The notes under the pieces: model-generated | Databases searched by the model: none | Told to the model about the DNA's origin: nothing | Seen by the model: the letters and a program-made list of their open reading frames with translations, nothing else | Shown here: positions 50,601 to 63,699 of the stretch, piece after piece | Layout of the letters: each line of letters starts with the position of its first letter | How positions within the stretch are numbered: position 1 is the first letter of the stretch | Made by a program: the position numbers and the translations under genes | Source: Amia ocellicauda | Lineage: Eukaryota > Chordata > Actinopteri > Amiiformes > Amiidae | NCBI RefSeq assembly: GCF_036373705.1 | Contig: NC_089851.1 | Coordinates: 5,053,920-5,117,919 of the forward strand | Length of the DNA stretch: 64,000 nucleotides | Reading direction: 5' to 3'

Positions 50601-51773
50601 GTGTACAGTGTCCCTAATTCACTCGGCTGTACTTTCCTACTTTTGTTCCCTGTTCTACTTTCCTTGTTGAACTGAAATGAGACGTGTGGGTAAACTTTGG
50701 CAGCTCCTGTCAGGGTGTTTATTACCTCAGTGTAATCCCCACAGAATCGCCTCTGTTCCAGGCCAGAGATATTCAGTTTTTGTTTTATCTGAAAGGGATA
50801 GTTGGAGTGGGATTGGATGTGTGTGTGGGGGGGTTTTCAGGGAGGACACAATTACAAAGGAGAGATTACAGCTGTAGATCAAGGCAGAGAACAATTGATA
50901 TTATTTTTAAACCTCACCACAGATAAGTTTGAAAAGCCTGCAGCAGTTCTTCGTTTGTTTTAAAGCTGGTGTACAGTTTCTCCAGGTGATACAACAGCTT
51001 CTACCCATCAGAGGGAATTAAAAAAGCATTATCAAACAGTTTTGTGTCAGGAAATTTAATCCGAATGGCAATAATCGTGGAATCTAAAGTGGTACCACAA
51101 CTTCTGTACACTACTGTAAGTTTAATGCTATGAAAACACTGATTACATTAGCTGATAAACACATGCTGGCCCTACTTTGTTTGTTTGAAACGGTGGGTTA
51201 TTGGAGCATTAGATATATAGTTATGGCTTCAACTTTTTAACTGTTATTATCCCTTTTGCTTATGAGAGGGCCGAAGCAGCCCGTCCTCTCTTGACTCTTT
51301 GAAGGCTTGGAGAGATGCGCTTTTATCTGCAGCTATCGACGGAGAACCCTTATATCACAGCAATCGTGTTTTATAACCTCTTCAAAGAGATGCCATCTGT
51401 GTTCATTAAACCTTTCGCAGACGTTAATTTCACAACTTGCTCGGAAATATTGCTATCCTCTGATTACGGTAATTAATTACAGACCAAGGTTGTTAGGATG
51501 ATTGTAAATGTAACCAATAGGTCTTTGGGACTAAAAGTGTAAATGCTTCCCCATCAAGGCTTTATTAAGAACCATTTAATCAGCCTCACTATCATTTATA
51601 TTTGAAACAATGTTTTTTATTGTTTTTACTTATTGAGAATATACTGTCTACTGTGTACTGCTTACTGCTACTAATTAATTGATTCATTTCTGAGCATTGA
51701 CACCCACAGAAATGTAGGGGGAAAATAATAATCTTGAAACTCTAAAAACAGTGAAATGAAGTTCAAAGATATA

Positions 51774-51913
51774 ATAAGAACATAAGAATGTGTCCAATCG
51801 AGAGGATGTGTTCGATGCTTTCATGATTTTGAAGACTTGGATCAAGTCCCCACGTAGTCTCCTCTGTTCCAGGGTGAAAAGGTTCAGGTCCCTCAGTCTC
51901 TCCGAGTAGGACA
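51774..51913 (-). mobile_element. CR1-like LINE copy E, short fragment with intact local frame
   Basis: ATAAGAACATAAGAATGTGT is the 3' end. After an internal deletion the copy resumes at TTTCATGATTTTGAAG and ends at GAGTAGGACAG. At the site where copies A-D read TAC TGA, this copy reads TAC TCG GAG AGA CTG AGG, open and encoding SYSERLRDLN. It appears to be an older or separate branch of the family. Confidence 0.85.
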
Positions 51914-52930
51914 GGAGTATAAAAGCAACTCTTATTCACTAATTCAAATAAGAAATTAAAACTGGTTTGGTAGTCCAAAATGAAAGTAATACTTAAAAAA
52001 TGTTATCTCTGGCAATACTGAACTATAAGAGTGACTACAACTATAAGTCATTCATCTTTTTTCTCTGCTATGCCCCTTTTTTAGTTGTAGAAATGAGTGT
52101 GGATTTCCAATAATTGTATCATTTTTTTTTCCTTACTCTTCGGTAATTGACTACTGTTTTTATGATGAAACCTTTGGCTTATTGTTTATTGGCTGCCTCC
52201 GCAGTTTTGAGGCCCAAACGGGCGAAACATCCCCACCTCATGACTCCAAAGCACCGCACGGAAACCCCGCCGTTGTAATAAAAAACCCCGACAGGAGAAA
52301 TTTCAAGGTTGGAGTCTCTCATGTTTGGCGACAGATGCCTCGGAAAGGTCACTGCGTACACATCCACCGTGCCGTCGGTGACTGGAGGCGAGCAGGTTCT
52401 CCGAGAGCATCCGAGGTGTTATTTCATTAGCATCTGCGATTCTGCCGCAACAGAAGGGCCGGGTATCGGCGACGCTCGTGACTCGGAGCTGTGATAGAGG
52501 AAGAGCCAGAGGACAGGCTGGAAACCCTCCACCTGCCGAGTCCTTAGCGTGGCGTGTGTATGATTTACAGGTCATTAGTGATGCTGGGCTCATTCTAAAC
52601 ACGCCCGCCTTGCTAACATCAGCATGAATTCAGCAGCACCTGTCTGTCCAGCATTTCACTGTTACAGTTGGAGCATTGTGTGATCTTGTTTGGATAAATG
52701 TCTTCTACTGGCTTGGGTTTTCTTCTGATGCAAGAAGCTTATTCATTTCAAACTCTCTTTGATCCCTGAATATGATTTCTAGCATCCTTCTGTTTTGTGG
52801 GGAAAATCACATGGAAGTACTTTTTAGAAAGGCTCAACTTGTATCTTTGTGCGTTGTCTAATTATATAGTTAGGCAACCTGTTACAAGATGGACGTTTTG
52901 GGTTTTTGGTGTGGAGAGAGAAGGTCTTTA

Positions 52931-53097
52931 ATAAGAACATAAGAAAGTGTACAATCGAGAGGAGGCCATTCGACCCATCGTGCTCGTTTGGTGTCCATTA
53001 ATAACTAAGTGATCCAAGGATCCTATCCAGTCTGTTTCTGAATGTTCCCAAATTGTCTCTTCAGCCACATCGCTGGGGAGTTTGTTCAGATTGTGAT
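52931..53097 (-). mobile_element. CR1-like LINE copy F, 3' end fragment
   Basis: Reverse-orientation 3' end from ATAAGAACATAAGAAAGTGT to TTTGTTCAGATTGTGA. It includes the family phrases GTGATCCAAGGATCCTATCC and CCACATCGCTGGGGAG. Strong 5' truncation. Confidence 0.88.
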
Positions 53098-56000
53098 AAT
53101 TTTCTGTAGTGATTTTAGTGGTGAGTGGTGGTTAAGGTGTTAAATCTTAAGTCCTGACATAACGGGTTAACCAGTTGATTACACTGATTCAACCTTTGGC
53201 TGAAAGATTATCTATCATAGGCATGATTGCTTACTGTTTTTAGACGGAATTGAAGGATAGGCTCATTTGTTTTGTGTGTTTTTCTTTTCTCTCTCCTTGT
53301 ATTTGTGCAAGACTAATGTCGTAAAAAGACGCATAATAACATGACCTGAAAAACAATCAGGACTTGAGTGAACAATCTGGTGCTTAGTTGAGCAAGTGAT
53401 CAATCCATTTCTCTCTCGCTTAATGGCATCCTCTCAGCCCTCCTCTCGCTAAGTTATTTTCCTGACGTGCCTTTATGTGAGAGGTTTGCTATAGACCAGA
53501 TGCTAATGATGGTATTTTTATGCAAACTGGGTGAGGGATCATAAAAAGTGCCAGAGGAAATATCCCGGTATCCAGAAAAAGCAAAACCAGGTCAGTATCA
53601 CTTTAATAACTGAGGTTTGTGCAGAACGTTTCAGATTAAGTTTACCATATTCATCTTCAGAGAAATGGCAAATTAAATCAAGTGTTATTTCTTGAAAATA
53701 CAGTGCTGTGATGTAGCTAAGCAACCAGGAGCAGAGTTTTACCCATTGAACTAAACGTAACCCCAATTTTTCTAGCTGTCTAAAACAGTAAATTAAGTGC
53801 GAAAAGAAGACGGGGAATTGTATTTTTCATTTATTATATCAGCTGCAAAGTGTGCCGTTTAACCTCCTTTTACTGTGTTGATACAACATGCCCCACATAG
53901 GTTGAACACAGCGTTTGTGGAGAAAACATCTTGTTCCGATGGTGGTTCAAAATCGTTTCGAGCCTGACAACGATTGCAGTTTGAGACCCGTGAACATCGG
54001 TTCCCAGCCAGGTGTAAAGAATAGACAGGATGCTGAGGTTGTGCTAAGTGCCATTCCTTAACGGCATATCCGTCAACACTTGAAGTGTTTCCTGAGGCGT
54101 TTTGTTTGTTAGATTGAATGCGCAGTCCATTGAGTGAGACAGCATAATATTTACCCATGATTGTGGTGTCTGGCATGACGGCAATACGCACAAAACATTA
54201 AACATCTGAAAAAACACAATCCTCCTCTTCCTGGCGCTCAGGCTGATGTCCGAAGTCTCAACTCGGTGAAACTGAAAAACAGTAACCTTTCAAAACTAGG
54301 CCAGGTCACATCTCCCTGCCAAAGCAAAATTCTACCGCGCTTTCTCACGGCGTATGAAGAGGCCTCAGCCCCTGCTACTTTAAACAGACAGTTTTGTCAC
54401 CCCATTGTTTATGATGTAACTTACATAGTTCCAATTTTTTTTAAGGAGGAACATGCAAATGATGATTAATTACTCCAGTTAGCTATCGTACTGCGTCATC
54501 AAAATGAACTCAATTTAGTCCCTGTAGGTGTCTCAAGGTAAAGCAAGGTGTCTAAACATTTGATTGCCATTCCATTGATTTCTATTTCTGTTCTTTATGT
54601 TTCCAAATGTGATCTAAAGGTGAATCAAAAAAGTTATTCAATTTCGCCGCTTCATCCTGCAGTGTACTTTCACCTTGGGAAAAACAAAATTCTTCAAAAG
54701 CATTCTAAATATAATCTTCCCGGATTCAACAATCGCTCCTAATGTAAAGATGTATGAAACAGACCAGCACTCAACTGGTGTTACTTGAATGAAAATAAAA
54801 AAGCAATGCTCTCTGTCGTGGAGACCCCCCTAAGAGGCGAACATTTTCCCGTTGTGCTCCAATTCCCTTTAATCTACGCTTCCCTCGGAGAAGTTCACAG
54901 TTTCTCGATTAGTGGCGTCTTTAATCTGTGTGATGCTCGGTGTGTGTTGAAGTGGAGTGGAAGCAGGCAGCCTCGTGGAAATAGATAATTTGCAGTTGTT
55001 GTTTTGCAAGTGAAAGCCAAACAATGAAAGGGTAGATCTTATTCCATGATATGCTTTTTTTTTTGCGGTGGTATTTTTTGTGCACTTTTCTAATAGTCTC
55101 TGATAGCACTGCTCACATCGGTGTGGTCACAATGTTTGAGGAATTCCTCAAGATTTTTACCTTGATTGATGGGAAACGCCACTTTCGACTGCCTCCCCTG
55201 TGTGCGATCCTCTCTTGCCTTGTGTTTAAAGACTCATATCCGCTTATGTAGATGTGGGGAGAAGCAACTGCACAATCATATTTAAAAAGCACTTTCTGCT
55301 GCAGGCCTTTCTCTCCCCTCTTGAAAAGAAAAAGAACAAACTCTGAGGAAGATTTCTTACGGGTCTCTGAGGACCAAGCTGCTGCAGGTTCCCGAATGAT
55401 GGAGCTGATGAACATACACAGGGACTGGGCTTTGTAGCCGAGTGGCATTGTGTCAACTAGTACCATAGGCAATTAAATCCAGGGCTTGCAGGTATCGTCA
55501 CAAAAAACAACTTGGGTTTTAAAAGAAATCTGCTGAGAGAAAGCTGAGAAGGCATGTTCCTCCGAAATCCTGATTATGACTGATTTCCACTTAAGGGCAC
55601 ATCTCTCAGACAGTGTCATATTGACATGTCTAACATTCACTTCATATAAAGCGTGTTGAGTGCCTGCTGGGCCGGCTCTTTATACATTCCTCTTCCTTTT
55701 TCCTTTTTTCTTCCTTGAACAGTATATCAACGACAGTCATTTTGGCTGCAATGAAACAAATTACACCGCTGTAAGAACATAAGCAGCTGTCAGTGGGTGA
55801 ATTTGAAACCAGGAAGAAGTGAGCGCTTGTGCAAATCCCAGCGAAGTCAGAGCAGATTCTCCACACGCGGGCGGTGCCTGAGTGTTTTGAACTCGGCTGA
55901 CAGGTAGTTGGCGTGATTGTGGCTGATGGGAGAGATTCCCGAAGTCTCGAATCGATCCCAAGACTGGCTTGCTCATTCCAAAAATACATTCCTTGTATTC

Positions 56001-56121
56001 ATAAAATCATAAAGAGTTTTGTTTGCATAAGACCCTGGGTGTACGCGATATACAAAACTGTCCTGTTAAATATGCCGGGCTGTTATTACAGAGCTTATCT
56101 TGGAAGAATCTTGGTGTCTAT

Positions 56122-56424
56122 TAGAGCATAAGAAAGTGTCCAATGGAGAGGAGGCCATTCACCCCATCGTGCTCGTTTGGTGTCCATTAATAACTAAGTG
56201 ATCCAAGGATCTATCCAGTCTGTTTTTGAATGTTCCCAAATTGTCTCTTCTACCACATCGCTGGGGAGTTTGTTCAGAGTTTGTCTCCTGTTTTCTGTCT
56301 TGAATGCCTTGAAGCCCAATTTCCATTTGTGTCCCCGGGTGCGTGTGTCCCTGCTGATCTGGAAAAGCTCCTCTGGTTTGATGTGGTCGATGCCTTTCAT
56401 GATTTTGAAGACTTTAATCAAGTC
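56122..56424 (-). mobile_element. CR1-like LINE copy G, 3' fragment
   Basis: Reverse-orientation copy from AGAGCATAAGAAAGTGTCC through GGTTTGATGTGGTCGATGCC to AATCAAGTC, with a small deletion near 56280. It preserves the protein fragment [20 protein letters not shown] in one frame. Confidence 0.88.
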
Positions 56425-56639
56425 TGCTGGTGTCCATGACAAGCACTACAGCCCAAATCAAATTTAAATCTAAATAGATAGTAGTCGAAATAGAACAGGA
56501 GGAATGAAAGTAAATCTAAAAGAAGCCCTCTTGAGTCCCAACCACGTTATTGCCCAAACAGCGACTGCCATTCAGAGTAGCTCATAAACAGTAAAGGAAA
56601 GTATTAGTCTAACTGGATTTATATTTCGAACAGGAAGAA

Positions 56640-56800
56640 GAATAGGACGATGAAAAATAAACACTTCCTCCCCTTCAACAGAACCTACACAAAGAGTACA
56701 GCTGAGTTTGTTTAAACGATTTGTGCAACATAGCTTAAAAAAACTCTTATTAGGCCTCAAATTTAGTTCGGCTTTTTTTCTGACCCCGTTCACAGTTGAG
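56640..56800 (-). repeat. Unclassified repeat, copy 1 of a pair
   Basis: Read on the minus strand this contains TGAACGGGGTC, about 95 bases of unique sequence, then AGCTGTACTCTTTGTGTAGG TTCTGT and a downstream TTTATTTTTCAT. The same blocks in the same order occur at 58306-58442 on the + strand. Both copies have a short open frame with CTLCVGSVE in common. The family is unknown. Confidence 0.5.
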
Positions 56801-57207
56801 GTTTTAGGAGGCCTAAGTGCATTCACGTATGCAGCTGAAAAGGAGGCCTAAACGAAATGCATGCTGGGAAAAAACACATCTGCTCAAACAAACCAGTGAC
56901 GCATGACATTAGGTCTGCTTACAGGTGTATACAATATATTCCTATATATATCACAACTTATTAATATCGATATATATAGGCTATTGATCGGTCCTATATA
57001 TTTTTTGAAAGTAAACCCTTTGCAGCCAAAGCTTTCTAATATAATTAAAAAATTGCTGGTTCAATGGGGAATAGAATTAATATATTTCCCTTTTCAAAGG
57101 TCTGTCTTCGGTTCTGCAAGTCTAAAAGTGCTGTTGTACAATTCACCCGAAAGTGAAGCACATTTACGACATCTACATTAAATCACAAGAAATCGTATGC
57201 ATGTCTG

Positions 57208-57209
<2 letters not shown>

Positions 57210-57244
<35 letters not shown>
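57210..57244. repeat. (CA)n microsatellite
   Basis: About 17 CA units, uninterrupted, followed by a TACAG-rich stretch. Confidence 0.95.
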
Positions 57245-57248
<4 letters not shown>

Positions 57249-58139
57249 GTACATATATTACAGTAGTAGTACTTCAGAAGTGTCCATCTCTTCGGTGCTG
57301 TCTGCTGCAGGTCGATGTGTCCCATGCAATCCCAAGCTGCTGTTCATTATTTCTTAGAGTTCCTCGGAAAAACGTGCTCTGGACTCCACCACGTTTGTTG
57401 TAATTTTTAAAGTCTGATCCTTGCATTTTTATTTTCCTTTTAACTTGGTCTGGCGAGTGATTGATACCCATTGAAAGCAGCCTTCTGTGATTGCTTCTAT
57501 AATGATATCCTCATAGACAGCAGCGCTGTGCACTTCCTTCGGTTTCTGTTTTAACTTTATCTTCCATCCACATTTTAAGCAGCACTTTAATTTCTGCATC
57601 GTCCCAGTTGATACCTCTAACGCCGGCATTTGTGATTGTACTGCTCAGCTCAATATAATCGCATTTCGGATTGGACAGTAAACATGTGTTCCTGTTTTGA
57701 AATGCATTGATTTGAATGGAAACCTGCTTCGGTTAAATTTATATCGTTTTAATGCACAATTCGGATAATTAATAAAGTTACCTGGTCCCGTTCACAATTT
57801 CACAATGCATTTTACACCTGAAAATTGCATACTGTTAAATTTCAGACTTCAATCATACTTAGTACAAGAACAAACAATAGCAAGTTTACCAGCTACACAC
57901 TTTTATTTTAATCGACCAAGTAGCTTGAACTGTTTACATTATAACTCATTACTAGACTAGACTTTTATAATATATATAAAGATGTGAGCTAGCGAAATTT
58001 ATCAGTACATTTAAGGCTATAGATCGATATGACATTCAAACAATATAGAGACAATACTGTTTGTCTTGTGCAGTGCAATAAGCTGTTTTGGTGCCTGTGT
58101 TTATTCTGCGTTGGCAAGAAGTGGTGTCTCTTCCACACC

Positions 58140-58460
58140 CAGGGCCCGGCGTGCTCATGTTCACAGTTAGGTTGCCTTTCGGCCCCTCAAAAGATTTAGG
58201 CCGGGTCAAAAAGCTGAACTAGTTTTCACCCGGCCCAGGGCTGCCTTAAAACTATAACCCCGTTCACATATGAGTTAAGGTGGCCCTGCGCCTCAATCTC
58301 AAACATGAACGGGGTCTCTGCTGTACTCTTTGTGTAGGTTCTGTCGAATTTACACAAGTAGTTCCTGTAATTGACATCAGGAAAGGAATGCAAAGTAGCG
58401 GCAGACGCTTCTTGCTCAGGGAAAGGGGCATTTATTTTTCATGGTTAAAACTTGTCGGAA
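58140..58460 (+). repeat. Unclassified hairpin-rich repeat, copy 2 of a pair
   Basis: Contains GGCCGGGT / ACCCGGCC (about 58199 and 58228) and CCCCGTTCA / TGAACGGGG (58258-58266 and 58306-58314) as nested inverted repeats. These are followed by GCTGTACTCTTTGTGTAGG and GGCATTTATTTTTCATGG, shared with the minus-strand copy at 56640-56800. It looks like a non-autonomous DNA transposon, or two abutting copies. No target duplication was identified. Confidence 0.5.
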
Positions 58461-60882
58461 GTGACTTCTGGGTTAACAATCATCTCCTCTTCGGCTGTCG
58501 ATCTCTGACCTGTGCTCTCGCTCTCTCACGAGACGACGTGACTCTTGGCAAGGATTAAGAGAGAATGATGTAACCGCCGACGAGGATCAAAGTTTCCTGG
58601 AAAACTGGAAGCCACCGATTCCCTGCAACGGTCTTTAGCATAATGCAGCGCTACCCACAATCCTGTGCTGCGGCTGACAGATATTGTCATTAACCTGTGC
58701 ATTAACCCCTTAACACTTAGGGCTTCCAGGGGATTTCATGGGCACTCAAGTTTTTCTGACATAAGCCACGCTATATGAAAATATATAAATATATATATTA
58801 TAGTTGTGTGCTCTTTAAGTAGCACTAAGTCTGTATGAGTGCTGCTAGGATGGAAAGATTAATGCTAAGCCACTGGCCTACAAGAAATGTCTCAAAGTGG
58901 ATGGAACTTGTCAGTTTAGAATAAATTCTAAAGAAAAAAAGTGGAGAAAGGTTAGGCGGTTTGTACTTTGGTTTCTGTGGAAGTCGTTGTGACATTTAGG
59001 GTCAGCCTGGAGCGAGCCTGGTCGGGTTTCCAGTCACGTACGCCAGCACAGGAAAACTTACATGACGTTAATCAGAAAACGCATACAAACCTCTACTTGT
59101 TGTCAAATCGAAGGGCATCATTTTAGTTATTTTTACTTCAGGGAGTCACGCCCCTCTCGTTGTGCTCCCGCTGCACACAGGTTATGAGGAGGCAGGTGTC
59201 CTTTATGTGTTTCTGGTTTTGCGTATGTTGATCGCCATAAAATATCCCGTTCCGAGTACATGGTGTACTCAGTGTGTCAGGAGGGACTGAACTTGCTGCT
59301 GCGCTGACCTGGCTGCAGCTCTTGCAGGTACTTTGGTCTTCCAACCTTGTTACTATTTTGAGTTATCCCAGTTGGGGCTGTTTGTAGGAAACTGATTCGG
59401 TCGGACAAGCAGCTGTTTTAACTCTGCATAAAGCCTTACAATTCACTGCACTTCCTTTTCTTTTTTTCAGTTTGGGAAGGTAACCGTTTGGGTAGTAATC
59501 TCTTTTTCATATAAGCTCATCATTAGTAACAGAAACCACTCCAAATTTCTTGACCAGATCACCTTCAATCTATTTACTATAACCAACACAGCAGCTGGAC
59601 AGAATGAACTACAGTTAGGTTGGATATTTAATAAAATACTGTAATATATATGTATCTATAGTTAATCTGTGAATGAAATGTGCAATATTTGGTGTTTGAA
59701 TCCAAGAAGAAATGTATATTGCTGATTTGATTTTCAAGGCTATCAGACTCTTATCATCACATGTAAGTAAATGAGCATTTAATGGCCGTTGAAAACGAAA
59801 TCATAATTGCGACTTTCCATGTCTTGCATCTGTGATTATTTTCATTACTACTCCATATTTTACAAAGACAGATTGTTTGATGAAAGAGCTGCGCTGATCT
59901 GAGATTGTGAAGGAGTAATACAAACTAAATCTGTTTCAGTCAAATTACAAGAAACACAGAAGTAGTGTTTTACTAATGGTAGCGTATCTAAAGGCAAAGC
60001 CCATATGCTTTGTAAAGACATCTTTGTTCTCGTTCTCATGTGACTACTGACTGGTGTTTGCCAGCCACTTCGGTTTTTGAACTCATTCACCCAGCAATCG
60101 CTCAATACTGTTGATATTTGGAGGAAGGTTTGTTGTCAGTACCAAAGACTATTCAGTCAGAATGTTTCACCGCCTAAGAGAGGAACTAAAGTTGTGTGCA
60201 TTCGCAGAACCATTCAATCGATTCCTTTGACACATCAAAAGAAATACTTGTGGATTGTGTCCTCATAAAATGTCTAGCTCTTTAAAGTAAGCATGGAAAT
60301 TAGACACCATAGCTGTGTTCTGCATCTGCTTAAAAGAGGAAACAATTTTGTATCGGCTTGTGTTTCTCTCCAGTTGGTGAACCATACATAACACTTTGGT
60401 AAAGCTGAGATGTGAGATGCATGCACCAAATATAAATTGTACCTGAGGGCGTTTCTATTCCTTTTATTTTAAAACCGACCGTTTCATCTTTCACTAGACT
60501 CTAAATGTTAAAATGTGACATTACTGTGGGTGAAAGAAGGTTAATTTAATGTTCTGTATTAAAGCTCTCTCTCATAGTTATTTTCAGGTTTAAAATTAAA
60601 AGTACAAAACCATAGCACAGACTATAGCATTTGCGCGGGGCGCCTTTCCCCACTTGTCACAGAGATTATGTCGTTAACTGTCTAAAATCACCCTGGTTAA
60701 TTTGTATGAGTTTCACAACCACGTGAAAGCATTTTGTATTCTGACAGGGTGAGACTGATTTATGAACATGGGGAGACCATTCCAGTCCAGTTGCAATTCC
60801 GATTAATGAACTATAAGCTTAGATTGGTTTATACAGATGACACACACACAAATTCACTCTTCTGTATATGTTATTAAGATAC

Positions 60883-60900
60883 TATTATTATTATTATTAA
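60883..60900. repeat. (TTA)n microsatellite
   Basis: About six TTA units. Confidence 0.85.
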
Positions 60901-62379
60901 GTGTCTGAAATAATTACAGTCGAGAATCAAACATGACTGCATCATTTTCTGTCCTATTTTTTTTAATAGCAAGAATAAAAACACAATTTTCTGAGGTATA
61001 TCTTTTATTCATATGTTACTTAAGCCCCATTCACACTGAAATGCCGGCAAAGACCCATTCACACAGAAAACAGAGACTGCGGGCAAGAGCGCTGTGGTCC
61101 TGGGGACGAGACGCTACATCAGCCCGTGGATCCGGAGAGCAGAGCCGGACCGGCAGTAAATTACGCCGAGATGTCACACTACTGTTATTGTATATTTTTA
61201 TACAGGCAAAACAATCACCATTCTGCAGCGCAATGCTGATTATAATATTCACAAATATAGTATCATATTGTTGTGTGTGTATAACTGCATACAGTGTGTT
61301 TAAAAGACAGTTGGATGCGTCACTATTCACACTGTTGTCATACGATTATGAAAATGAATTGCTTTGCTGGTCAGATCTGCTCACCTTCTGCACAACGTTA
61401 ATGCACCCATGTATTATTTAGTTTTATCAGAAGTAGTCAAATGTGTTAGACTACTGCATGCAGGAACTTTATTGCCATCATTATTACTATTTATGTATTG
61501 GCAGATACAAATAAGAGCAATACAAAGTGCAAAAGTACAGTACAGTTCAAAGCATAATGCAATTTACAATTTACGTGTATAGGAAATATACAGTAAACAA
61601 TACAATGTAGTCGTATGTATTTGTTATTGTACGCGTTTATGCTGCCATTTCTTATATGCACTAAACATGTAAATATCCAGTGTTTTATTAATACAATACA
61701 AAAGGAGGTCAAAATCCCCATATGCTAAGTACCCCATGTATCATATCTAATGTATATTTACAGAGCAGGAAAGGACCTGTTTGCCTGACAGCCCGTGAAT
61801 AAGGCCCCGAGTGCTATAGTCAGCTGGAGAAAACTTACCTCATCTGTGACACCTTTCGTATCGTATGAATTAATTCCCTCCAGACACATACAAATTATTA
61901 ATTTGTGTTTGATCATTAGTGAAATTAAATTCTGTGTGTTATATAAAGGGAAATCGGTCATATCTTTTTGTTGAAACGGGAATGGGAACCTGGTTGAAAA
62001 GGACGACCGAAGGAGCTGTCACGTCTTTTCACTTCTCTTCTTCTTCGATATCGTAGCGTAAGGACTGCACTTCAAATAATATTAGACCCTTGTGGAGGAG
62101 AAAAAGAGAAGTTAAAAAATAACAGCGTTGCTACATTCTCCTTCTCTCATCCCAAGTTCTGTGTGGAGTTTAAAGCAGAGGTCACATTAAATGACACAGA
62201 TGTCCATTGACATAAATGTTAAACAAGTGTGATGTAATAGAAAACAACGTTTGTGTCATTCTCGATCAGGTCTGCAGCTTAGTCTCTTTCAAATTCAATG
62301 ATTTTCTCTTTTTGTGGTTCTTTACTCTAACCAACCCCCCCAAATGTACGTGTCGTTTGTATGTATGTGTTTGTATATA

Positions 62380-62410
62380 TAAGTGTGTGTGTGTATATAT
62401 ATATGTATAC
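62380..62410. repeat. GT/TA dinucleotide repeat
   Basis: A run of GTGTGTGTGT passing into TATATATATATG. Imperfect and likely variable. Confidence 0.8.
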
Positions 62411-63699
62411 TGTATAGAGAGATAAATACGTGTACATGTTGGGGGGAATAAAAGTAAGAGGCAAGGACCTCAAAAAAGAGAATCATTATATATTTATACT
62501 GTACATATGTTTGCAGGCTGTGTTAAAACCTCAGGGAATTCACTCAGGAGTGCGCTGACAGACGCCTCTGCATATGTACCAGTTTCTACCGGTAAAAGGG
62601 CTTTGAGAAGAATCGATCACATTATTTCTCCGAGCAGTGAGCTGGTATTCAAGCTAGGTTTGAAAAAATAAGTAAATAAATACAGCTAATGTGTGAACTC
62701 TCACCTCTCAATAAGATCGGCTTTTAAACATTAAGCCTGAGTGTTTACTTCACATCGGATGTGTGGCCGTAAGCAGTTATTTTCTCTGTCACCCAACAAA
62801 GGACTGACAGACTGACTGCAGTAATGAGGTGGCCCATCATCGGCAGGCCTGCAGGTAGAGGAGATCTTTCTGCAATTTCTGCAATTCTTCTGTTATTGTC
62901 CGTTCCGACCGAAACGTGTTCCAGAGTATAGATTTGCTTGTCGCATTTTATCCGCATCAGAAATATATTAATCTGTATTCCTAATACTCGTAATCTTAAA
63001 ACAAAGGCACAGGCTGTTCTGAATTGGCATTGGCGAGAGGAAGTCGGCTTGTTGTTCTCGTTGATGGATCAAAGTAGTCGTTTAGTTCGAAAACAATTCA
63101 GATCATGATGGCATTCTGTGACGAGATGCCATTTTTGTAACTCATCGTTAAACCGATTCTTGAAAAAAGAAAAGAAAAATCTACCGCAATAAAGTTAATA
63201 AACGGAAGGAATTCTATCTCCATCGGACGGGGGGATCACAGCCCACATAACCACTCCATTTATCAGCGCCGAATTCACTTCTCCTCAGCGGATAACTGAT
63301 CTTCTGAGACGGAGCCTCGCGTTTCACAAGGGCATCCTGTGAGTCAGCGGAAGCAAACAATGGAGCTGTACTGTACTCTCAGACAACCCATATGTCACAG
63401 TCCAGAGACTTTCAATTAATTTCTTCCACACACAATGTATTGAGCTGTCAATGGCATGTAAAAATCAATACAAACACCTTTTTTGTTCACCTTACAAGAA
63501 ATGACAGAATGTGGCCCGTGTACAAAACCCTGCATTCCCCTCGTTAACAATACAATCAGCCGACTTTTGTGCTAATGTAGACGGGCCTCATTGGTTAGAA
63601 GTTGTTGACACTGATGTGATCTCAGATAGCACCTGTCTATGTTTGTTCCATAACAACAAACGGGCAAGTTACAGTCCACAGATCTGACTTAGGAATGTA

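Noticed and set aside
60933..61421. 162-codon frame with a partial opposite frame
   Set aside because: Composition is AT-rich and random-like, no domain recognised. A repeated CCCATTCACAC phrase near 61025 and 61051 hints at a repeat, not a gene.
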